Positions 7,165 to 16,289 of a DNA stretch of 39,797 bases are shown piece by piece. The stretch's first letter is position 1, and every line of letters begins with the position of its first letter. Source of the stretch: CAUZFZ01 sp963579025 (GTDB lineage: Bacteria; Planctomycetota; Planctomycetia; Planctomycetales; Planctomycetaceae); assembly GCA_963579025.1 (NCBI GenBank), contig CAUZFZ010000101.1, positions 1 through 39,797 of the forward strand, given 5' to 3'. The notes under the pieces are model-generated. The model saw only the letters and a program-made list of their open reading frames with translations, ran no database searches and was not told the DNA's origin. The translations under genes and the position numbers were made by a program.

Positions 7165-8226
7165 TCAGTTACCGTCATCGAGTTTCTGCCGTGCGTTCGC
7201 GATCACTTCGTCGATTCGAACGGGCACGCCACCACGTCGATGGCTTTCGTGAGCTGCTTCCATGAAGGCGAACAGTTCAATCGTCTCAGCCGGATCGATG
7301 GGCAATATGCCGGTCTTGAAGAATCTGGCGATCTCCGTCGAGACGTTTTCGTAGCCCTTGTACCGGCCCTTGGGAACAACACCGTTGACCGGAGCTTCGT
7401 AGCCATAGATGCCGGCCGGTGCGACGCCTTTGTCTCCGAACACAGTGGCACTGTATTTGGGCTTTCCTCGCCGAATCCCGCGGTACGAACCGATCCGGCC
7501 ATCCTTCCAGACACCGGTCACCAGTTCCGCATCGTCGGTGCGTGCGCGAGTCACCGAAACGGCTCCCGGCCGCATGATCGTGTACAGCGTTTCGAAGCTG
7601 TGGATCGCGTGCCAGAAGAGGTCCGGATGATGCTCAACGGTCGGGCATCCACCAAAGACGTTGCAGCCAATGACTTCACCCACCTCCGGATGATTTCGCA
7701 TACCGATAAAACCGGGACTGTAGCGATGCTGTGAGCATGAGAAGACGGGCGTGTCGTACTTCTTCGCCAGGTCGAAAATCGCGATGACATCTTCCAGTGA
7801 CGCCGCCATCGGTCGTCCGATGTAAGTCGGCTTACGAGCCTTAAGCACGTGCTCCGCAAGTTTCAGGTGAGCACGACCATCGACCGTCATGATGATCACG
7901 GCATCGCATTGACGCAGAACGTCGTCAATCGACTCTTCGATCGTCACACCCAGACCCGTCAGTCGCGGCACCCAGCGTTCAACGTCAGTGATCGTCTTCT
8001 CGATGTCCGGGCTGCCGCCTTTCCAGGCCGCGACGACTTTCAGGCCGCCAATGTCCGCGTTGTCTTCAGGCGGCTTATGCCACAGTTGAGTGAACGCGAC
8101 ACACTGATAACTGTCGATCCCGACAATTCCGACTCGAACGGGATCAGCGGAGCGGGCCACCTGGCAGGTCACAGATAGCAACAGAACTGTCAGCGACGAG
8201 ATCGCGGCACGAAAAAAACTGTTCAT
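7165..8226 (-). CDS. Exported Gfo/Idh/MocA-family oxidoreductase-like protein
   Basis: The 353-residue product has a Sec signal peptide (MNSFFRAAISSLTVLLLS, cut probably after ARSA at residue 27) followed by a Rossmann start (VRVGIVGIDSYQC). The usual EKP motif that positions the cofactor appears as IGRPMA near residue 138. The glycine-rich loop GxGxxG is also altered (GIVGIDSYQ). The HHPDLFWHAIHSFETLY segment supplies the histidines expected in the active-site helix. These changes suggest weak or altered cofactor use. Only the repeat element at 7006-7083 and 176 bases separate it from the sulfatase gene, so they may share a transcript. Substrate unknown; families like this act on sugars and inositols. 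Confidence 0.85.
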   Translation of the reverse strand: MNSFFRAAISSLTVLLLSVTCQVARSADPVRVGIVGIDSYQCVAFTQLWHKPPEDNADIGGLKVVAAWKGGSPDIEKTITDVERWVPRLTGLGVTIEESIDDVLRQCDAVIIMTVDGRAHLKLAEHVLKARKPTYIGRPMAASLEDVIAIFDLAKKYDTPVFSCSQHRYSPGFIGMRNHPEVGEVIGCNVFGGCPTVEHHPDLFWHAIHSFETLYTIMRPGAVSVTRARTDDAELVTGVWKDGRIGSYRGIRRGKPKYSATVFGDKGVAPAGIYGYEAPVNGVVPKGRYKGYENVSTEIARFFKTGILPIDPAETIELFAFMEAAHESHRRGGVPVRIDEVIANARQKLDDGN

Positions 8227-8444
8227 TGGTCAGTCTCTGAGTCGAAGGTCGCTGTTGTTTGCAGTTTATCCGGTCCATCGCCAGTGTGGTGGCGGGGGAG
8301 ACCGCGAGCGAACAGGGTAATCGGAATGCGGTGTCCTCGGCTTGCTACTCCTTTGCCGAGTTGGCCAAAACTCGGAATTCAAGTGGTCACGGCACGAAGG
8401 TCAGTCTCGATTGATGGCGAAGTCCACATATGACTGAGGATGGC

Positions 8445-9809
8445 ATGGCCTTGATAAAGAGTCCTTTTCAGAGCGGCCGCGGACTCAGTCGCCGTAGCTG
8501 GCTCAAAGCTGGAGCCATTTCACTTGGTGGTCTGTCTCTCGCCGACATACTGCGTTGCCGGGCAACGTCCGCCGCTGAGGGTCGGTCATTACGAGAGACG
8601 TCTGTAATCTACGTCTTTCTTGCTGGTGGACCATCGCAACTGGAGACGTACGATCCAAAACCGAATGCTCCGGAAGGATTCCGGGGACCACTGGGGGCCA
8701 TCCAGACGAGTGTGCCAGGCGTGTTGTTCAGCGAGTTCATGTCCGACCAGGCTCAATTGATGGACAAGCTGGCGGTGGTTCGTTCGGTCCATCACGACTT
8801 CGATCAATCGAGCAATCACCGGGTGGCCAGCCACTTGGTTCAAACCGGCTATCCGATCTTTCCCACGAGTCGAGCCGACGAGTACCCGCGAAATCCTTCC
8901 TGTGGATCGGTAGCGGCCAGATTGCGAGGTACTGCAGATCGAGGTGTGCCGCCCTATGTCCTGCTACCACATTTGCCGGGTGGAATTGGATATGCAGGCG
9001 GCGTTTATCTCGGCCAGGGCTACGATCCCTTCAAGCTCGATGCAGATCCCAACGCCGATGACTTTGAAGTTCCAAACTTAAAACCAGTCAACGGGCTGGA
9101 TCTCCAGCGACTGTCAAATCGCCGTGATCTCCTGGATCGGCTGGACCGCCAGCAGGTGGATGTTCTTTCCGGCCTCACCGATGCCGGTGATCAATTTCGG
9201 CAGCAGGCATTCGACATGGTGACGGGCCAGCGAGCACAAACGGCTTTCGATCTGTCGCGTGAAAAAGCGAGGGTTCGGGAGCGCTACGGCCGAAATCCAA
9301 CCGGGCAACGGTTCTTGCTGGCGCGGCGACTGATCGAAGCCGGAGTCACGTTCGTGCAGGTTCAACCGGCGGGTGGGTCCGGTGGAGGCTGGGACGATCA
9401 CGATGGGATTGTCGGACCGATGCGCCAGGCGGGACCGGCCTACGATCGTGGGCTCGCCGCGCTGATTTCCGATTTGCACGAACGGGGTCTGGATCGTGAC
9501 GTGCTGGTCGTGGCGATGGGTGAGTTCGGCCGATCACCTCGAATTAATCCCAAACGAACGGGCCGCGACCACTGGCCGGCCGTGTACAGCGTTCTGTTTG
9601 CCGGTGGTGGCCTGAAAATGGGTCAGGTCATCGGATCGTCGTCCGCGAATGCGGAGATCCCGGCATCGTCTCCCTATGGACCGCAAGACGTGCTGGCCAC
9701 GGTGTACCGACATTTGGATATCGACCCGACTCGCACTTTCGACGACTTCGCAGGCCGACCTCGTTATATCCTGGAAGACGCGCGGCCAATTCGTGAGTTG
9801 TTTTCGTAA
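8445..9809 (+). CDS. DUF1501 family protein, Tat-exported
   Basis: The 454-residue product is a second DUF1501 protein and shows the same motif order as the first: twin-arginine signal (LSRRSWLKAGAISLGGLSLADIL, about residues 15-37), FLAGGPSQLETYDPKP, GPYGPQ-type C-terminal block, and GEFGRSPRIN followed by GRDHWPAVYS. I chose the ATG at 8445 over that at 8430 because GAGGA lies 5 bases before it and the shorter N-region suits a Tat signal. The gene diverges from the oxidoreductase at 7165-8226 and converges on the one at 9870-11042, with 60 bases between their stops. No cytochrome-type partner gene lies nearby. Function is unestablished. Confidence 0.93.
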   Translation: MALIKSPFQSGRGLSRRSWLKAGAISLGGLSLADILRCRATSAAEGRSLRETSVIYVFLAGGPSQLETYDPKPNAPEGFRGPLGAIQTSVPGVLFSEFMSDQAQLMDKLAVVRSVHHDFDQSSNHRVASHLVQTGYPIFPTSRADEYPRNPSCGSVAARLRGTADRGVPPYVLLPHLPGGIGYAGGVYLGQGYDPFKLDADPNADDFEVPNLKPVNGLDLQRLSNRRDLLDRLDRQQVDVLSGLTDAGDQFRQQAFDMVTGQRAQTAFDLSREKARVRERYGRNPTGQRFLLARRLIEAGVTFVQVQPAGGSGGGWDDHDGIVGPMRQAGPAYDRGLAALISDLHERGLDRDVLVVAMGEFGRSPRINPKRTGRDHWPAVYSVLFAGGGLKMGQVIGSSSANAEIPASSPYGPQDVLATVYRHLDIDPTRTFDDFAGRPRYILEDARPIRELFS

Positions 9810-9869
9810 GGACAAATCGACGAACCATCAACGACCGGACAGCGGTCCTCGCCGTACGCGCCATGGAAT

Positions 9870-11042
9870 TCACGCAAGTACTTCCGCGAGCGGAACCAGT
9901 CGACTGCTTTCCTGCAGCGATTTTGCTCCCGCGTAGATCATTGCCGTGACATCGAGAATCTCCTCGTGCGGTGTTGGCTCGACTCGCGTGCGGATCATTT
10001 CGCGGAAGGCCCGCGCCATGTTGAACATTTCGTAGTGGTGGCCGAACCAGAAGTTGTTTTCGATTGCCGGTGAGTAACGGTAAACACCCTTCTGAAAATG
10101 CACGCTGGTCTCGTTGTATTTGTAATCAACGGACAGGTCCGGGCGACCGTACCAGATCTCCGCTGGCGGCCCGTCTGGATATGTCACGAGTCCGTGGGCC
10201 GAGTTGCCGCGCGCGTACAGACTGACCGCCTCAACGCCAGCACCCAGTAGCGTGACGATGGACCAGGCCGGATGCTGGCCGTAGACGAACCAGCCTTCCG
10301 GCGAGTAACCGCCCATCATGCTGGCGACGACATATTGAATGTCGCCCAACTCGCCTCGAGCCAGCAGTCGCCGAACCTCTTCGACACCCCATTCGTAACT
10401 GAAGATGCTGCCTGACATGATCGGCGCCTGATGTTTCCGCGCCAGCTCCAGAATCTTTTGGGTGCCCGCGACGGTCTGGCCGATCGGCTTATCGCAGAAC
10501 GTGGGCAGACCTCTTTCCAGTGCCGGTGCAATCAGATCGAAGTGGTCGTCGCCCGTTCCAGACGCGTCGCCCAGCCAAATGGCATCGACTTCATCGACCA
10601 TCTTCTCCAGCGACGTCGCCACCTGGACGCCGGGGAACGAATCGGCGAACAGTTGCGAGACTTCGGGGTCGCCCTCGTAGTAATGCGTGATCTGCGTGTC
10701 GGCAAACGGCAGGATGCCAAAGTCGCAGGCCGGATTCCGCACGACCTCCTCGAAGTACCTCTGGTTGGCGGGATCGAGGTGTTTCTGGGCGGTCGGCAGA
10801 TCGATTGTCGGATGCAGGTACTGCGCGAAGTGCCATGTGTGCCCGTTGATCTTCTGCGGCTCGCCGTTCCTGCGGGCTGAGATGACACCCACTTTCCAGG
10901 CTTTCCCATCCGGAGGCGTCGCGGCGCTGGCCGCCGCCTGGGGCTGTGCGTCCTGGGCCGATGCAACTCCAGCGGCCGTTGCCCCAACGGCGGCCAGTTG
11001 ACCGGCAGATCGCAACATCCACTCGCGGCGGTTTTCTGACAT
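9870..11042 (-). CDS. Tat-exported Gfo/Idh/MocA-family oxidoreductase
   Basis: The 390-residue product opens with a Tat-like signal (ENRREWMLRSAGQLAAVGATAAGVASA, residues 3-29). The Rossmann part gives WKVGVIS rather than a full GxGxxG loop. The cofactor motif CDKPIGQTVAGTQKILELARKH is present near residue 185. The C-terminal domain contains FWFGHHYEMFNMARAF. AAGGA lies about 9 bases before the ATG. The start is only 33 bases downstream of the ABC ATPase stop, so it probably belongs to the same transcript as the tungstate-type transporter. Whether that link is functional is unknown. The substrate is not predictable. Confidence 0.85.
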   Translation of the reverse strand: MSENRREWMLRSAGQLAAVGATAAGVASAQDAQPQAAASAATPPDGKAWKVGVISARRNGEPQKINGHTWHFAQYLHPTIDLPTAQKHLDPANQRYFEEVVRNPACDFGILPFADTQITHYYEGDPEVSQLFADSFPGVQVATSLEKMVDEVDAIWLGDASGTGDDHFDLIAPALERGLPTFCDKPIGQTVAGTQKILELARKHQAPIMSGSIFSYEWGVEEVRRLLARGELGDIQYVVASMMGGYSPEGWFVYGQHPAWSIVTLLGAGVEAVSLYARGNSAHGLVTYPDGPPAEIWYGRPDLSVDYKYNETSVHFQKGVYRYSPAIENNFWFGHHYEMFNMARAFREMIRTRVEPTPHEEILDVTAMIYAGAKSLQESSRLVPLAEVLA

Positions 11043-11075
11043 GTCACATGTCCTTCCAGGTTTCTGATGAGAGTC

Positions 11076-11801
11076 TCAGTAGATCATCCGGCCTTCGATG
11101 AATGCGCTGGTTCGAGAATCGGTCGGTCGATCGAAGAAGTCGGCGGTGACCGCAGTTTCAACAAGTGAGCCGTCGAGGATCAAGGCGACGCGATTCGCCA
11201 GACGCCGGGCCTGGAACAGATTGTGAGTGGCCAGGATGACCGTCAACTGGCGCGCGGCACACGATTCTCGAATGATCTCCTCAACCAGCTCGACGTGCGC
11301 CGGGTCGAGGTTCGCGGTCGGTTCGTCAAGCAGTAACAGGTCCGGTTCAACCACCAGCGCCCGAGCCAGAGCGACCAGTTGCATCTGCCCGCCAGACAGT
11401 GTGCGGCAGTCACGACTCGCGAGCGTCGTCAAACGGCATTGCTTTAACGCCGCATCAACATTCGCAGCACGCTCCCGGTGGCCTCGTACCTTCAATCCGT
11501 ACTCAACGTTGCTTCGCACAGTGTCGGACAAGAGCTGCGGACGCTGAGAAACCGTGACAATGCGGCGAGTGACATCTGGCGCAGCTGCGAACACACTTTG
11601 ATTGTCGAACCGCACATCTCCGCTGTCCGGGCGGTCAAGACCGGAGAGCAGTCGCAATAGCGTACTCTTGCCGGAGCCCGTCGGTCCCAGCAGGCACAGC
11701 ACGTCTCCCGCATCCACGTGCAACGATTGAATCGACAGTTCGAAATCCGGACTGTGCCGTTTTCGTAGTGATTGGATGAGAATCAGAGGCGACTCACTCA
11801 T
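11076..11801 (-). CDS. tupC: ABC transporter ATPase, tungstate/molybdate type (TupC-like)
   Basis: The 241-residue ATPase has Walker A GPTGSGKST, the ABC signature LSGGQMQL, Walker B LLLLDEPTANLDP and an ATHN H-loop, so it is a complete nucleotide-binding subunit. The ATG at 11801 overlaps the permease stop as ATGA. An open frame continues upstream to 11879 but lies within the permease gene and has no sense. The sequence alone would fit many import ATPases; the tungstate assignment rests on the neighbouring TupB-type permease. It would power import of an oxyanion across the inner membrane. Confidence 0.85.
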   Translation of the reverse strand: MSESPLILIQSLRKRHSPDFELSIQSLHVDAGDVLCLLGPTGSGKSTLLRLLSGLDRPDSGDVRFDNQSVFAAAPDVTRRIVTVSQRPQLLSDTVRSNVEYGLKVRGHRERAANVDAALKQCRLTTLASRDCRTLSGGQMQLVALARALVVEPDLLLLDEPTANLDPAHVELVEEIIRESCAARQLTVILATHNLFQARRLANRVALILDGSLVETAVTADFFDRPTDSRTSAFIEGRMIY

Positions 11802-12463
11802 GCCGGCAGCCGCCCCTGCGCACGGACGATCGCCACGTTGACCAGCACCGCGAGTGTCAGCAGCACGGCGGACAGCCACAATGCCAGCGCGAAGTGTCCC
11901 TGACGCGTTTCCAGCACAATGGACGTCGTGAGCACGCGTGTGTGATGCTCGATGTTGCCGCCCACAATCATGACGGCTCCCACTTCCGAGATGCTGCGAC
12001 CGAATGCCGTCGCCACGGCCAGCGCGACACCAGCGCGAGCCTCACGCAGCACTGTCAGCCGCGACTGCCACGGCGTCGCGCCCAGGCTACGGAGCTGCCA
12101 CACCAGTTCGCCGGGAACGGCAGCGACGGCCGCAGCCGTGACTCCGATGACGAACGGGACTGACAGGATGAACTGCGCGGTGATCATGGCCGCCGGCTCG
12201 TACAGCCAGTTCAGATTGCCCAACGGACCGCTGCGTGACAACGTCAGATACAGCAAAAGTCCCACGACAACCGGTGGCAGCGCCATGCCCGTATGCACGA
12301 GCACTGATAGAGACCGTCGGTACTTTGGTCGAGCAAATGCCAGCCACACGCCGCACGGAATTCCGACGGCCGAACTCAGCACGACCGCCGTACCGGATAC
12401 ACGGAGCGATAGACTCGTAATTTCCCAAAGCTGATTCGGAACAGCAGGCATCGGCGGTGTCAT
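11798..12463 (-). CDS. tupB: Tungstate-type ABC transporter permease (TupB-like)
   Basis: The 221-residue protein has about five or six membrane segments, for example GTAVVLSSAVGIPCGVWLAF, VLVHTGMALPPVVVGLLLYL and LALWLSAVLLTLAVLVNVAIV. The EAA-type coupling loop reads LRSLGATPWQSRLTVLREARAGV, and the following GRSISEVGAVMIVGGNIEHHTRVLTTSI stretch is typical of TupB/WtpB-related permeases. Length matches TupB. It is the first gene of a unit with the ATPase. It diverges from the amidohydrolase gene at 12590, leaving 126 bases for promoters. No periplasmic binding protein (TupA) is present in the window. Confidence 0.85.
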   Translation of the reverse strand: MTPPMPAVPNQLWEITSLSLRVSGTAVVLSSAVGIPCGVWLAFARPKYRRSLSVLVHTGMALPPVVVGLLLYLTLSRSGPLGNLNWLYEPAAMITAQFILSVPFVIGVTAAAVAAVPGELVWQLRSLGATPWQSRLTVLREARAGVALAVATAFGRSISEVGAVMIVGGNIEHHTRVLTTSIVLETRQGHFALALWLSAVLLTLAVLVNVAIVRAQGRLPA

Positions 12464-12589
12464 CTCGTGGGAGCAGGGCGGACAGCTAGTCTAGCGTCGG
12501 TGGCGAACGTTCTCACTTCCGGCGACGAGCCCGCTAACATCCCCTGCGTGATTTGACACAGATTCGATGACTCAGGGAGGCGACCAGCG

Positions 12590-15226
12590 ATGAGACTTCT
12601 ACAACTGACTCTGCCCGCCATCGTTCTGATCAGCACCTCGCTGACTGCTGCCGACACCATTGTTCTCAAAGGAGCACGCATCCACACGGTGGCCGGGCCT
12701 GTTATCGAGAATGGCGTCCTGGTGATTGCCGACGGAAAGATTGTGGCCGTAGGCGACTCAAAGCAGACGCCATTGCCGGCCGGCGCCGTAGTCCGCGACG
12801 TTTCCGGTAAGACGATCATCCCGGGGCTGGTCGATTCACATTCGCATCTGGGCGTGGCATCGCGTCCGCATGTCCCGTCCAACAGCGATGGCAACGAGCG
12901 AACCGGAGCTGTCCAGTCCATCGTCCGGGCAATCGACTCCATCAACCCGCACGATCCTGGGATCCGCATGGCCCAGGCCGGCGGAGTGACGACGGCGAAC
13001 ATTATGCCGGGCAGCAGCAATGTGATTGGCGGACAGACGGCCTATGTCAAACTCCGTGGCAACACGATCGACGAAATGCTGTTTAAGGCCGACGGAGTTC
13101 TCGGTGGGCTGAAGATGGCGAATGGTGAGAACCCGAAGCGCTACGGCCAGAAGAACAAGGAGCCGATGACGCGAATGAAGGTGGCCGCGATGCAGCGGAC
13201 CGAATTCATGAAGGCCCGCGACTACATGCGCAAATGGCAGCGATACCGCGAGAAGCTGGCTGATGACGAAGACGCCAGTCCTCCTGAAACGGACCTGGCA
13301 ATGGAACCGCTCGTCGAAGTGCTGCAGGGCAAACGGACCGTGCATTTCCACACGCACCGAGCTGATGACATTCTCTCCGTGCTACGACTGCGGCGTGAAT
13401 TCGGATTCGAACTGGTCATTCAGCATGGTACTGAGGGCTACAAGGTCCTGAAGGAACTCGCCGCCGCGAAGGTGCCGGTTTCGATGACGATCGTCGACAG
13501 CCCGGGCGGGAAGGCCGAGGTTGTTGATTTCGTCGAGTCAACCGGTCGAGACTTGACCGCGGCTGGCGTTCCAGTCCACGTCAACACCGATGATCCCGTG
13601 ACGGAAAGTCGATTCTTCCTGAGAACGGCAGCAGCAACGGTCCGCGGAGCACTTGATCCCGCGGCCGCACTGAAAGCCATCACGCTGAATCCGGCTCAGG
13701 CCATGCACCTGTCGCATCGAGTTGGCTCGCTGGAGCGAGGCAAAGATGCGGACTTCGCGATCCTGAGCGGCGAACCGTTCAGCATCTACACGCGAGTGCT
13801 CGAAACATGGATCGATGGCGTGCAGGTGTTTGATCTATCCGACGATCGGCAGCGGCTGTTTCAAACCGGCGGATTTCCGTTGGGAGCGCCGGAACGCGTA
13901 CCGGCTCAGGAAAACCTGATCGCTCCGCTGCAGCCCGTCGCCTCACCTGCCAAACCGGATAACGGAGTTCCGCTGAAAGACGGCGCCGACGATTTCGTCG
14001 TGTGGGCCGGTCGCGTTCACACGGTCTCTGGTAAACCGCAAAACAACAGTCTGGTCGTCGTGAAGGACGGCCGGATTGTCGACGTCGTCTCCGGTGACCA
14101 GGTCGAGGTGTATCGTGATTTTCCTCTGATCGCCGCGGCTGAAGTCACACCGGGGCTGATCGACACGCACACGGTCGTGCCGCTGTCCGGGGAATACAAC
14201 ATTCCTGCGGATCAGGACGGCGACGAGAAGACAGACCCCAATCAGGCGGACATTCGCGTGCTGGACGGTTTCAATCCGTCCGAACGGCTGTTGCGGTTTC
14301 TGCTCGAACAGGGCGTCACCGTCGTTCACGCGACGCCCGGACACGCGAACGTGATCGGCGGACTCAGCGGCGTGTTCCGCACACATGGCAACTCGGCCGA
14401 GGAAATGACGATCCGGTTTCCTCAGGCGATGGTCTTCAATCTGGGAACGGCTCCCAAGAAGACGTACGGCGACAAGGCACCGGGAACACGCATGGGGACC
14501 GCGTCGATCATTCGCAAGGCGCTGCAGTCGGCAGTGAATTACTCACGCAAGAAGGCAGCGGCGAAGAAGAAAGACGAACCCGCGCCGGACCTTGATCTGA
14601 AGAGTGAAGCACTCAGTCTCGCGATCGAGAAGAAGATTCCGTCGTTGTTCACTGCTCACCGTGCGGATGACATGCTGACCAGCCTGCGGCTCTCGCGCGA
14701 GTTTGGCTTGAATCCCGTGCTGGCGCTGGCGACCGAGGGCTACCTGATCGCCGATCAACTCAAGAAAGCGAACGTCCCGATCATCGCTCATCCGCCGATG
14801 CAACGTGTCGGCAGCATCGAGACGTACAACTCGTTCCTGGGCAATGCGGCGGCGATGTCCGACGCGGGACTGCGAGTGGCGATCTGCAGCAGTTTCGAAG
14901 GCTACGTTCCGAAGACCCGAGTGATTCGCTGGGAAGCGGCCATCGGCATGGTCTACGGACTGGGCCATCAGCGAGCACTCAGCAGCATCACACTCGACGC
15001 GGCCCGTATTCTGGGAATCGATCAGGATTACGGTTCGATCGAGAAGGGCAAAGTTGCCGATCTCGTTCTGTACGATGGCGACCCGTTCGAACACGCGACG
15101 CACGTCACACACGTCTTCGTGGGCGGTCGACTCGTCTATGAACGAGCAAAGCGACTGCAGCAAATGATAGCTTTCGATCGCCGACAGTTGTCGTGTCCCG
15201 AGCCCGGTTGCTGCGTCGGGTTTTAA
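12590..15226 (+). CDS. Exported tandem amidohydrolase, two metal-dependent hydrolase domains
   Basis: The 878-residue protein has a Sec signal (MRLLQLTLPAIVLISTSLTAADT) and two homologous amidohydrolase modules. Module one (about 22-420) keeps the metal ligands: H84 and H86 in VDSHSH, H252/H254/H256 in VHFHTH, and D334 in VNTDDP. Module two (about 465-865) repeats the layout, with the shared NVIGG and HRADD motifs, but has THTV (H527, V529) in place of HxH and ICSSF (765-769) where the catalytic Asp should be. Only H690 is clear. The second module is therefore probably non-hydrolytic and structural. GGGAGG lies 9 bases before the ATG. The last ten residues (ending GCCVGF) are read from a possible terminator hairpin. 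The substrate is unknown; relatives include imidazolonepropionase-like and dipeptide-hydrolysing enzymes. Confidence 0.9.
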   Translation: MRLLQLTLPAIVLISTSLTAADTIVLKGARIHTVAGPVIENGVLVIADGKIVAVGDSKQTPLPAGAVVRDVSGKTIIPGLVDSHSHLGVASRPHVPSNSDGNERTGAVQSIVRAIDSINPHDPGIRMAQAGGVTTANIMPGSSNVIGGQTAYVKLRGNTIDEMLFKADGVLGGLKMANGENPKRYGQKNKEPMTRMKVAAMQRTEFMKARDYMRKWQRYREKLADDEDASPPETDLAMEPLVEVLQGKRTVHFHTHRADDILSVLRLRREFGFELVIQHGTEGYKVLKELAAAKVPVSMTIVDSPGGKAEVVDFVESTGRDLTAAGVPVHVNTDDPVTESRFFLRTAAATVRGALDPAAALKAITLNPAQAMHLSHRVGSLERGKDADFAILSGEPFSIYTRVLETWIDGVQVFDLSDDRQRLFQTGGFPLGAPERVPAQENLIAPLQPVASPAKPDNGVPLKDGADDFVVWAGRVHTVSGKPQNNSLVVVKDGRIVDVVSGDQVEVYRDFPLIAAAEVTPGLIDTHTVVPLSGEYNIPADQDGDEKTDPNQADIRVLDGFNPSERLLRFLLEQGVTVVHATPGHANVIGGLSGVFRTHGNSAEEMTIRFPQAMVFNLGTAPKKTYGDKAPGTRMGTASIIRKALQSAVNYSRKKAAAKKKDEPAPDLDLKSEALSLAIEKKIPSLFTAHRADDMLTSLRLSREFGLNPVLALATEGYLIADQLKKANVPIIAHPPMQRVGSIETYNSFLGNAAAMSDAGLRVAICSSFEGYVPKTRVIRWEAAIGMVYGLGHQRALSSITLDAARILGIDQDYGSIEKGKVADLVLYDGDPFEHATHVTHVFVGGRLVYERAKRLQQMIAFDRRQLSCPEPGCCVGF
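15197..15224 (+). terminator. Possible terminator overlapping the amidohydrolase 3' end
   Basis: CCCGA (15197-15201) pairs with TCGGG (15216-15220), followed by TTTT and the stop codon TAA. The stem is short and the loop 14 bases, so it is weak. Confidence 0.35.
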
Positions 15227-15324
15227 CTTGCGATTCGACGTGAATCGAGTCGCGAGTTTGCGGCGACAGATCAGTTGACGGGTACCGGAACCTGTCTCAT
15301 GCTGCCGCCGAATGATCTGAACGC

Positions 15325-15783
15325 ATGTCGGAGCGTCTGGTTCGGCTGCATGTACGGACGGACGTGGCTCGTGCGCGAGGTTTGAAGATCACTGAGACGC
15401 ACACCGAAAGTGTAAGCGGGAGACCCTGCGTGGAACGTGAGCTCCGCCATCTGGACAACATGCTGCGTTCGTTCCAAGTGTTCACCACTGCGAATAAAGC
15501 CTCGCCGCGTTCGCAGGTTGAATCGGTACAAAACCTGCTCTCTGTCTGGAGCGACACTCGTTCGGCAGGAGTTCGGCGACTTCAGGAACACAATGGCCAC
15601 GCAACCGTTTCACATCTGTTACATATGTTAACTTCAGTTAACGGAGATCGTGAGATGGACGCCGGTCCTGAGGCGAAACTCGCACAGTGTGTGCGGCTTG
15701 CGCAACAAATTCGGACGGCGATAGGTGAATGGCAGCTCAAGTCATCGAGCCAGACCTTGACTGGTGCCGATACTGAGACATAA
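15325..15783 (+). CDS. Hypothetical protein, uncertain
   Basis: The 152-residue frame resembles no family I know. Its codons look moderately coding-like, and the second half (AKLAQCVRLAQQIRTAIGEWQL) could be an amphipathic helix. Against it, no strong ribosome site precedes the ATG and a 109-residue frame is open on the opposite strand over 15271-15600. It ends 70 bases before the start of the next gene. It may be a real small gene of the accessory stretch or the remains of one. Confidence 0.35.
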   Translation: MSERLVRLHVRTDVARARGLKITETHTESVSGRPCVERELRHLDNMLRSFQVFTTANKASPRSQVESVQNLLSVWSDTRSAGVRRLQEHNGHATVSHLLHMLTSVNGDREMDAGPEAKLAQCVRLAQQIRTAIGEWQLKSSSQTLTGADTET

Positions 15784-15853
15784 TTCCTTACTGGGTAACA
15801 TCTTCCATCAACATTCGTTGATGCGAGGTAGTCGTGTCGCAAAGGGCATTTGC

Positions 15854-16225
15854 ATGTTGTCGAAAACAGTGCGTGAGAGAATCGAAAACAAGCTAAGCGA
15901 GTTTGGTGAAAGAGCCCAATCCGTCAAGACTGTTGCCGATGCCGAGAATCTTTGCATGACCCACAGAGAGGCATGGGGATTGCTTTTTCCTGATTGGGAT
16001 GATTTTCTGCAGGGAGACGACCGCGAGTTCTTCAGGTCATTCGTCGACGGTTTGCCAAAAGCAATCGAGGCAATGAAAAGCATTGAAGCATCTGCTGGAG
16101 ACCATGAGTTCTTGCTTCACGCGGTCGAGAGCACACGTATCCGTACGGAGGCATTCCGTGAGCTATTCGCAGGGAACGAAGAAAATGCGATGGAGTGCCT
16201 TGAGAAGCTTCTGCAACTCACCTGA
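15854..16225 (+). CDS. Hypothetical small acidic helical protein
   Basis: The 123-residue product is rich in Glu, Lys and Ala and predicted to be all helical (for example VRERIENKLSEFGERAQSVKTVADAENLC and ENAMECLEKLLQLT). No known domain, signal or membrane segment is visible. I chose the ATG at 15854 because AAAGGG precedes it by 7 bases; the frame is open to 15764, but that part does not look like protein. A strong terminator follows 27 bases after the stop, so this is a complete transcription unit end. Codon use is AT-richer than in the operons on either side, in keeping with an acquired gene. Confidence 0.65.
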   Translation: MLSKTVRERIENKLSEFGERAQSVKTVADAENLCMTHREAWGLLFPDWDDFLQGDDREFFRSFVDGLPKAIEAMKSIEASAGDHEFLLHAVESTRIRTEAFRELFAGNEENAMECLEKLLQLT

Positions 16226-16252
16226 ACCTTGCTTTTTTAAGAGTCCATTTTG

Positions 16253-16277
16253 GCCCGGCTTCAGGTCGGGCTTTTTT
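16253..16277 (+). terminator. Rho-independent terminator
   Basis: GCCCGGC (16253-16259) pairs with GTCGGGC (16265-16271), including one G-T pair, around a TTCAG loop, followed by six T residues (16272-16277). It ends the transcript of the gene at 15854-16225, 12 bases before the next start codon. Confidence 0.9.
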
Positions 16278-16289
16278 GTGCGCTGAGTC

